A stretch of DNA of 39,342 bases. It comes from Nitrobacter sp. 62-13. GTDB taxonomy: Bacteria > Pseudomonadota > Alphaproteobacteria > Rhizobiales > Xanthobacteraceae. Where the stretch lies: NCBI RefSeq assembly GCF_001896955.1, contig NZ_MKRN01000004.1, forward strand, positions 1 to 39,342, written 5' to 3'. Both the position numbers and the translations under genes were made by a program. Below the pieces are notes generated by a model. It made no database searches. It was not told the DNA's origin and was given only the letters and a program-made list of their open reading frames with translations. Each line of letters opens with the position of its first letter. Positions within the stretch are counted from its first letter, which is position 1. Positions 33,520 to 39,342 of the stretch are shown here, piece by piece.

Positions 33520-34212
33520 ATGGCAGGCAAGGATGCCGACGACGAATTCTTGCTTCGCTTTCAGAAGATGCCGAGGCCGGCGCGCGTGGTCTATGCCCGT
33601 CGGCGCACCTTTATTGCGTTCGCCGTGGGCATCGTCGCATGCCTGCTGCTGCCGCACTCGCTGCGGCTGGTAACGCGACTGCTGATCGGCTGGGACGTTT
33701 TCGCCGCGCTCTATCTCATCCTGGTCTTCACCATGGTGTTCAGCGGCGGTCTCGCCCACATCCGACGCAACGCCCGGCTTCAGGACGACGGCCGCTTCGT
33801 GATCCTGCTGGTGACCGCGATCGGCGCCTTCGCCAGCATCGCCGCGATCGTGTTCGAGTTGGGCGCACCGCACCGTGGCGCACTCGAACTCGGACTGGCA
33901 ACGCTCACCATCGCGCTGTCATGGGCGGCGGTACACACCACCTTCGCACTGCATTACGCGCACGAATACTATCGCGGGACTGAGCCCGGCGGCCTCGCAT
34001 TTCCCAGTGGCAAGGACGGTGCGCGCGAAGACCCGGACTATTGGGACTTCGTCTATTTCTCGTTCGTGATCGGCATGACCGCGCAGGTATCCGATGTCGG
34101 CATCACCGACAAGATCATCCGCCGCACCGCCGCGGCGCATGGCGTGATCTCGTTCGTCTACAACACGGCGCTGCTGGCGCTGATGGTCAACATCGCAGCC
34201 AGCGCGATCTGA
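33520..34212 (+). CDS. DUF1345 family membrane protein
   Basis: The 230-residue product has four to five spans (about 30-47, 55-76, 90-112, 125-145, 205-228) and the DUF1345 pattern: ALSWAAVHTTFALHYAHEYY (in part) and PDYWDFVYFSFVIGMTAQVSDV (in part), ending in HGVISFVYNTALLALMVN. The function of the family is unknown. It starts 9 bp after ispA and is probably co-transcribed with it. Confidence 0.87.
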   Translation: MAGKDADDEFLLRFQKMPRPARVVYARRRTFIAFAVGIVACLLLPHSLRLVTRLLIGWDVFAALYLILVFTMVFSGGLAHIRRNARLQDDGRFVILLVTAIGAFASIAAIVFELGAPHRGALELGLATLTIALSWAAVHTTFALHYAHEYYRGTEPGGLAFPSGKDGAREDPDYWDFVYFSFVIGMTAQVSDVGITDKIIRRTAAAHGVISFVYNTALLALMVNIAASAI

Positions 34213-34221
34213 CTACTGGCT

Positions 34222-34327
34222 TAGAGCGTTTTCAAGCGAAGTGGAAACCGGTTCGCGTGAAGAAAACGCGTCGAACCAAAATCATAGGGCCCCGCTTCTG
34301 ATTCCGTCAGAAGCGGAAAAGGCTCTA
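34222..34327. repeat. Bradyrhizobium-type palindromic repeat with two hairpins
   Basis: The element is bounded by TAGAGC (34222-34227) and GCTCTA (34322-34327). Inside, GCGTTTTC...GAAAACGC forms one hairpin (34226 to about 34268) and CCGCTTCTGA-TTCCG-TCAGAAGCGG a second (34292-34316). I recall closely similar units scattered through Bradyrhizobium-like genomes. It fills the convergent gap between the DUF1345 and caspase genes, so it may also end transcription both ways. Its last three bases are the caspase gene's stop codon. Confidence 0.8.
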
Positions 34328-36244
34328 GTGGCAAATTTCGACATTGCTGCCACCGCCGAGAATGCCACCGCCTTGCGCGGTGGTACGGAACTCGATCCGG
34401 CAGCCGCGCTTGATCGGATGGCAGGTATGATCGTCGCAGACAACGCCGCCTTGCTCCGGTTTCGCGCTCGCGCGGCTCGGCAGCCTGCGCGCGGCGGCTT
34501 GCGGCGCATCCAGTTCGTCGTTGAAGCGGCTGCGGCCGGCGCGGCGGGGACGACGATTATCGCGCTCGCGCGATGCGGAAGGCGCCTTGCGTTCCTTCCG
34601 CGCAACGCATTCGTTGTCGTCGTTGAGCACCTTGCCCTCGCCACAGGTGATCTTCGCACAGGCATCGCCATCGGCCTTGTAGCCATGACGGCAGATCAGC
34701 GGGCAGACGCGCGCCGTCTTGCTCTTGATGACACCGAGCGTATCGAGGCTGGCGACCTTCACGTCCAGCTTCGCATCTGCATGGCGATTGAAATTTTCCA
34801 GCGACAGCCGGGATGCCTTGCCCCACTCACCGTCGGCCGATCCGTTGAAGCAGCCGACGCGCCGCAATTCGATCTGCACCGATTTGTTGATCTCAACGGC
34901 CGACAAGGCCGGTTGCGCGACAGGCTCGGCGGCCGGGGACAGCGAGGCGGTCTGCTGCGCCGGCGCCTGCGAAGCCGACGGCGCAGAGGACGATGCAGGT
35001 GCGCCGGCCTGGCTCGGGCCGCGGGCCTGCGTGTTCGAGGTTGCCGCTGCCGCTTTGGAAGCCTGCGTATCGGCGGCGCGCTCCGCCGCCTCGCGCGACT
35101 GCTCCGCCGCATCGACTTTCGCCTGCTTGACCCGCTTCGCCTGTTCGGCGGCAATCCTGGCGTCTTCCGCACTCTTGGCGGCGGCGGCGGCCTTGGCAAT
35201 TTCGCCCTGTTTCGCGCCTTCGGCCGCCAGGCGCACTTTTTCGTCCGCGGTCTCGCGCGCCTTCGCGGTCGCGGCAAGACGCGCATCTTCGGCACGGATC
35301 TTGTCGATCTGGCCTTTGGCGAGATCGGCATAGAAGCCGGTCGGATAGCTCTTCAGGAACGTATCCCATGCGGCACGCGTCCCTAGCTGTAGCGACAATT
35401 CGTAATCGCGGCGAACGTCGGCGCGCGCGTCCGCAACGGGAGCGCCCGATGCGGAAGGCGCAGCCTTGACCGGCACCAGCGGGACGTCCTCGCCACCGAG
35501 CGAACCGTAGACGTAGGGCTCCTGCCGATTGTTGGTGACCTTGAGCACGTCGTCGCGCACGAAGCCGAACGCCTTGCGCACGTCGAGACCTGGGGTCGCG
35601 ATATGCCGCACCAGCGCATCGGTGAACGGGCTGTTCTTGTTGTCGCCGTCGGCGGCAGTCGAGCCGGCCTTGGCCGCATAGGCGATCAGCGTATTCGGCG
35701 ACGTCGGCTCCACCTTGGCGAGGCCGCGGCCGACCGAGCGCATGCTGACCTTTTTCATGGTCTTGTTGAACGGATTGTCGCGGCAGGCGTCGAGAATCAC
35801 CAGCCGCAACTGCCTGGCGGATTCCACCGCGACCAGCACGCGATCGAGCGACACCGCCTCGTCATAGACATCGGTGTCGCGCTGAAGCGCCGCATCGACA
35901 GGAATCAGATAATTCGTGCCCTCCACCTCGATGCCGTGACCGGCATAGTAGATCACGGCCATATCGGCGTTGCGCGCCTTGTCGCCGAAGTCGCGCAGCG
36001 CCCGCCGCATGTCGGCCCCGGTCAGATCGTGGCGAGCCTCGACCACGTCGAAACCGGCCTGCTTCATGGTCCGGGCGAAAGCAGCCGCGTCGTTGTCGGG
36101 ATTGGCGAGTCGCGGAACGTTGCGGTATTCCGAGTTGCCGATCACCAGCGCCACACGGGTCCCAGCCGAGGCAGGCTGAGAGACCAGCACCGAAACCACG
36201 ACAAACAAAAATCCGAACAAGCCGAGATATCGTCGCAAGGTCAT
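34325..36244 (-). CDS. Exported caspase-family (C14) protein with coiled region and cysteine-rich tail
   Basis: The 639-residue product has a signal peptide (about 1-27, ending QPASA), then a caspase p20-like domain (about 29-255): RVALVIGNSEYRNVPRLANPDNDA (in part), YYAGHGIEVEGTNYLIP (99-115, catalytic H103) and LVILDACRDNPF (148-159, catalytic C154). Both catalytic residues are present. A long Ala/Lys/Glu-rich helical stretch follows (about 310-400), then a Pro/Ser linker. A peptidoglycan-binding-like repeat comes next (about 448-510, VGCFNGSADGEWGKASRLSL). A cysteine cluster (C514, C518, C529, C534, C546) and a basic region end the protein. It is likely periplasmic. Substrate unknown. Confidence 0.88.
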   Translation of the reverse strand: MTLRRYLGLFGFLFVVVSVLVSQPASAGTRVALVIGNSEYRNVPRLANPDNDAAAFARTMKQAGFDVVEARHDLTGADMRRALRDFGDKARNADMAVIYYAGHGIEVEGTNYLIPVDAALQRDTDVYDEAVSLDRVLVAVESARQLRLVILDACRDNPFNKTMKKVSMRSVGRGLAKVEPTSPNTLIAYAAKAGSTAADGDNKNSPFTDALVRHIATPGLDVRKAFGFVRDDVLKVTNNRQEPYVYGSLGGEDVPLVPVKAAPSASGAPVADARADVRRDYELSLQLGTRAAWDTFLKSYPTGFYADLAKGQIDKIRAEDARLAATAKARETADEKVRLAAEGAKQGEIAKAAAAAKSAEDARIAAEQAKRVKQAKVDAAEQSREAAERAADTQASKAAAATSNTQARGPSQAGAPASSSAPSASQAPAQQTASLSPAAEPVAQPALSAVEINKSVQIELRRVGCFNGSADGEWGKASRLSLENFNRHADAKLDVKVASLDTLGVIKSKTARVCPLICRHGYKADGDACAKITCGEGKVLNDDNECVARKERKAPSASRERDNRRPRRAGRSRFNDELDAPQAAARRLPSRASAKPEQGGVVCDDHTCHPIKRGCRIEFRTTAQGGGILGGGSNVEICH

Positions 36245-36484
36245 GGCGGCAGATCCTGATCGTTCATTGATACCACACTCGCCGCCTTACCCGAAATCAA
36301 GCTCCGACTTTGTGAGCCGGGTCACAATCGGCAGAATGGGACATTCTCCACGTCCTCCCGGAATAGGACGCTGGCAACCCGCAAAACGTTCAAGCGGCGC
36401 AGGCCGAACCATGTCTTGCGCGACGCCACGTTTACGCGGCGCGGCAAGGTTGCTATAGGCAGCCAAGGGCTGGCAGCGGGCAGG

Positions 36485-36853
36485 ATGCGGCAAGGGCGCA
36501 AATTACAAGGGTGGATCGGGGTCTTTACGGCCTTCGTGTTCGCTTTTCAGGCGTTTCTCGCCACCGCCGTCGCAACGCAGATGGCGGCTACCGCCCCCAC
36601 TGACGCGTTCGCGATCTGCCATACCATTCCCGAGGGAACAGGCGATCACCCGGCCGGCACTACGCACGCCGCCCATCACCCGTGCATCATCTGTTCGTTT
36701 GCCTCGCTAGGCGGCCTGGCGCCGTCTCCCGTCACGATCGCTCTCGTCCGCCTGAGCAAAACGGTCGTTGCCGTCCAGGCACGACCGGCGCGCGTCGTCG
36801 TCAGCAAACAACGCTCCGCCCACCTCCCTCAGGGTCCTCCCCGGATCGCGTAG
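36485..36853 (+). CDS. Small membrane/exported protein with CxxC motif (DUF2946-like)
   Basis: The 122-residue product starts at the ATG at 36485; an earlier in-frame ATG at 36416 adds an unlikely basic stretch. It has an N-terminal hydrophobic span (about 9-30) and an exported part with C45, then HAAHHPCIICSFASLGG (61-77, CxxC at C67/C70 with three histidines). This layout resembles DUF2946 proteins, which are often beside TonB-dependent metal receptors. It lies 49 bp before such a receptor on the same strand. Family assignment is tentative. Confidence 0.6.
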   Translation: MRQGRKLQGWIGVFTAFVFAFQAFLATAVATQMAATAPTDAFAICHTIPEGTGDHPAGTTHAAHHPCIICSFASLGGLAPSPVTIALVRLSKTVVAVQARPARVVVSKQRSAHLPQGPPRIA

Positions 36854-36902
36854 CTCACGACCCTTCGTCGTTCTGCTTACGTCATCATCTGGAGGACTTA
36901 TT

Positions 36903-39062
36903 ATGTCACGCCTTACGCGCGCGCTATGCGCCGCGAGCGCAATTACGCTTGTTGGATCCGAAACCGCTTTCGCCCAGTCGCAACTGCCGCCCATCGTCGT
37001 CCAAACCGCGCCTAAAACGGCAAAGCGGATACCGGCGACGGCCCGCGCGACACACCCGGCCGCCGGGACGCGCGCGACGCGGCACGTGGCTTCACGGCCG
37101 CCCGTTCCATCCGCTCCCTCGGCGGGGGGCAGCCTGACGGTGCCGACCACCGCCCAGGCGACCGCCGCCATAGAGCGCACGCCGGGGGCCGTCGCGGTCG
37201 TGCCCGATACCCAATTCAAGGACGGGCCTGCGAACACGATCAGGGACGTCCTCGGCTGGGTGCCCGGCGTCGTCACGCAGCCGAAGTCGAACATCGACAA
37301 CCGGGTTTCGATCCGCGGTTCCGGTCTGACGCGCAACTACGGCAATCGCGGGATCAACGTCTACATGGACGGCATTCCGATCAACACCTCCGACGGCCTG
37401 TTCGACCTGTTCGAGATCGATCCCGCCGCCTATCGCTATGTCGAGGTCTTCAAGGGAGCCAACGCGCTGCGGTTCGGCGCCAACTCGCTCGGCGGCGCGA
37501 TCAATTTCGTTACGCCGACCGGCCGGGACGCGAGCGCCTTCGATGCGCGGTTCGACGCCGGCAGCTTCGGCTATGTAAAATCGCAGTTCAGCACCGGCGG
37601 CGCCAGCGGACCATACGACTGGTTCGTCAACGGATCGGCGCAACGCGAGGACGGATTCCGCGATCACAGCAGCGGCAATATGGAACGCGGGAGCGGAAAC
37701 TTCGGCTACCGGTTTTCGCCGGACGCCGAAACGCGGTTCTACATCAACGCAAACACATGGCGCCAGCGCCTGCCGGGTGAGTTGACCAAGGCGGACGCAC
37801 TGAACGCCCCGCGGAGCGCCGATCCCGAGTTCGTGAGGCAAGACCAGCAACGCAATATCGACTCGGCGCGTCTCGCCAACAAGACGACATTGCGTTTCGG
37901 TCCCACCACGGTGGACCTCGGTATCTTCACGCACCAGCGCCACGTCGACCATCCGATCTATCGATATCTCGACTACACCGTCGCCGATTACGGCGGTTTT
38001 GTCCGGGCGACCGACGACCGGCCGATCGGAGGCTTCCGCAACCGCCTCGTCACGGGCGTGAACCTTTTCGCGGGCACGATGGATTACCAGGAGTACGACA
38101 ACCCCGGTAATGCCGTGAAAGGCGCGCTGCTGGTGAACGCGCTGCAAAAGTCACAGAACCATTCGGTGTATGCGGAGAACAGCTTCTTCGTCGCGCCGAG
38201 CGTCGCCCTGATCGCCGGTGGCCAATTCATGCATGCGGTCCGCGATCAGCAGGATCGCTTCCTGTCGGATGGCGACCAGTCGGGCCGCCGCACCTGGGAC
38301 ATCTTCAGCCCCAAAATCGGCGTGCTCTGGGACGTCGACCCGACGTGGCAGGTGTTCGGCAATATCTCGCGCAGCGCCGAAGTGCCAACCTTTGACGCCA
38401 ACAAGTTCACCTCCCCCGTGACCTCGAATGTCGATGCCCAGACCGCGACGACCTACGAGATCGGCACCCGCGGCCGGCGCCCGGACATCACATGGGATCT
38501 CGCGCTCTATCGCGCCGAGATCAGGAACGAACTGCAATGCCTGAGAACGTCGCCCTACAGTCTCTGCACCGTGGTGAACGCGGACAGGACCGTGCATCAG
38601 GGCGTCGAGGCCGGGCTCGGCGTCGCATTCCTCAAATCGGCCTTCGTTCAGGAGGACCGCTTCTGGTTCAACCTCGCCTACACCTACAACGACTTCTTCT
38701 TCAACGGCGACGCGCGCTGGGGCAACAATCGTCTCCCTGGCGTGTCGCCGCACATCCTCCGCGCCGAGGTGCTCTACAAGCATCCGGGCGGCTTCTATGC
38801 CGGTCCGAACGTCGAGTGGATGGCGCGGGCCTACTTCGCGGACAACGCCAACAGCCTGACGATCGACCCTTACGCGCTGCTGAACTTCAGGATCGGCTAC
38901 GACGCGGGCCCCGGCTGGTCCGGCTATGTCGAAGCGCGCAACCTGCTCGACACCCGCTACATCTCGAGCACGATGACCGCGGATATCGCGACCGCCGCCT
39001 CCGCTTTGTTCAATCCGGGCTACGGCCGCGCCATCTATGGCGGTTTGCGCTACCGGATGTGA
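36903..39062 (+). CDS. TonB-dependent outer-membrane receptor
   Basis: The 719-residue product starts at the ATG at 36903 with GGAGG upstream. It has a signal peptide (about 1-24, ending TAFA), a TonB-box-like PPIVVQT (29-35) and a Pro/Ala-rich linker. The plug domain (about 85-205) follows with RDVLGWVPGV, VSIRGSG and INVYMDGIPIN. The rest is a 22-strand-type barrel ending GRAIYGGLRYRM with the aromatic-rich last strand. It should import a chelated metal or other large nutrient, powered by TonB-ExbBD encoded elsewhere. No Fur box or riboswitch was recognised upstream, so the substrate is open. The neighbour upstream is the CxxC protein. Confidence 0.92.
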   Translation: MSRLTRALCAASAITLVGSETAFAQSQLPPIVVQTAPKTAKRIPATARATHPAAGTRATRHVASRPPVPSAPSAGGSLTVPTTAQATAAIERTPGAVAVVPDTQFKDGPANTIRDVLGWVPGVVTQPKSNIDNRVSIRGSGLTRNYGNRGINVYMDGIPINTSDGLFDLFEIDPAAYRYVEVFKGANALRFGANSLGGAINFVTPTGRDASAFDARFDAGSFGYVKSQFSTGGASGPYDWFVNGSAQREDGFRDHSSGNMERGSGNFGYRFSPDAETRFYINANTWRQRLPGELTKADALNAPRSADPEFVRQDQQRNIDSARLANKTTLRFGPTTVDLGIFTHQRHVDHPIYRYLDYTVADYGGFVRATDDRPIGGFRNRLVTGVNLFAGTMDYQEYDNPGNAVKGALLVNALQKSQNHSVYAENSFFVAPSVALIAGGQFMHAVRDQQDRFLSDGDQSGRRTWDIFSPKIGVLWDVDPTWQVFGNISRSAEVPTFDANKFTSPVTSNVDAQTATTYEIGTRGRRPDITWDLALYRAEIRNELQCLRTSPYSLCTVVNADRTVHQGVEAGLGVAFLKSAFVQEDRFWFNLAYTYNDFFFNGDARWGNNRLPGVSPHILRAEVLYKHPGGFYAGPNVEWMARAYFADNANSLTIDPYALLNFRIGYDAGPGWSGYVEARNLLDTRYISSTMTADIATAASALFNPGYGRAIYGGLRYRM

Positions 39063-39070
39063 CGGCACCG

Positions 39071-39097
39071 GCTGACCGGCCACATGTGCCGGTCAGC
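39071..39097 (+). terminator. Terminator hairpin after the TonB receptor
   Basis: GCTGACCGGC (39071-39080) and GCCGGTCAGC (39088-39097) form a perfect 10-bp stem with a 7-nt loop, 9 bp past the stop codon, followed by TGTTCCTTG. Confidence 0.7.
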
Positions 39098-39234
39098 TGT
39101 TCCTTGCTGCGACACCCCATCGACCCGCCGCGCCGCCTTCGGCGGATCGGCGGCCGCTCAGCCGTCAGAATATTCTTGCGGTCGCGACCAAGCTCTGCCC
39201 AATACGAAGCGGAGGACAGGGAATTCCATTGGTC

Positions 39235-39342
39235 ATGACCGAAACCTTTCTGACATCCCTGCTCGTTCTCACCATTCTTGCCGCATCGGCGGCATTGGCC
39301 CGGCGGCTTGTGACCGCGCCCGCCATCGTGTTTCTGGTGGTC
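39235..39342 (+). CDS. Membrane protein, N-terminus only (possible cation/proton antiporter)
   Basis: Thirty-six codons are visible, open to the window edge. MTETFLTSLLVLTILAASAA, then LARRLVTAPAIVFLVV, reads as a first membrane span, a short basic loop and the start of a second. This fits the N-terminus of CPA-type Na+/H+ antiporters but is too short to be sure. A TTG at 39229, in frame and 6 bp after AGGGA, may be the true start. Confidence 0.5.
   Translation, partial: MTETFLTSLLVLTILAASAALARRLVTAPAIVFLVV

Noticed and set aside
36245-36484. Cobalamin or other riboswitch upstream of the TonB receptor operon
   Set aside because: No B12-box-like or other known aptamer core could be recognised in the 240-bp region.

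Overview
The window is a piece of a high-GC alphaproteobacterial chromosome. The best fit is the Bradyrhizobium / Rhodopseudomonas / Nitrobacter group (Nitrobacteraceae). The evidence is gcrA with GANTC sites upstream, an alphaproteobacterial-type L32 protein, HWE-family histidine kinase signalling, promoter-like matches to the general-stress sigma factor EcfG, and two intergenic palindromic repeats of types I recall as common in Bradyrhizobium-like genomes. There is no phage, transposase, tRNA, rRNA or CRISPR array. It is chromosomal backbone mixed with less common accessory genes.

Layout. 0-4.2 kb: the start of a TAXI-type TRAP transporter binding protein diverges from a glycerate kinase. 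A MarR-family regulator with a cysteine-rich tail then diverges from a secreted protein of unknown function, with two matching palindromes between them. Two small leftward genes follow (unknown; DUF3307 membrane protein). 4.3-7.0 kb: three leftward genes of unusual make-up: a free-standing domain resembling the C-terminal part of indolepyruvate oxidoreductase subunit beta, a membrane-anchored cyclic-nucleotide-binding protein overlapping it by 4 bp, and a Cox11 (CtaG) copper chaperone fused to a class I cytochrome c. 7.3-11.6 kb: signalling and redox genes: an HWE histidine kinase, a small PepSY protein, NnrS, a single-domain response regulator and a Crp/Fnr-type regulator whose upstream region fits an EcfG promoter overlapping a palindrome.

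11.8-16.8 kb: typA, then the argD-argF pair (leftward) and gcrA (rightward). argD has a near-consensus sigma-70 promoter followed at once by a perfect hairpin. 16.9-23.7 kb: a complete phosphate locus on the minus strand, in transcription order phoR, pstS, pstC, pstA, pstB, phoU, phoB, with a Pho box before pstS and a 24-bp palindrome between pstS and pstC. Upstream of phoR lies a YbhN/MprF-like membrane protein.

25-36 kb: envelope-related genes: an OmpA-like protein with a small membrane partner, a polysaccharide deacetylase, a GGDEF-EAL protein with a degenerate GGDEF site, a membrane protein, rpmF, mtgA (preceded by a 35-codon coupled small ORF), ispA, a DUF1345 membrane protein and an exported caspase-like protein. 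36.4-39.3 kb: a small CxxC membrane protein, a TonB-dependent receptor and the start of another membrane protein.

The strongest candidates for something undescribed are the Cox11-cytochrome c fusion, the cNMP sensor / orphan IorB-domain pair, the MarR locus with its twin operators, and the small ORF coupled to mtgA. All functional statements come from reading the sequence and recalling family features; no database search was made.
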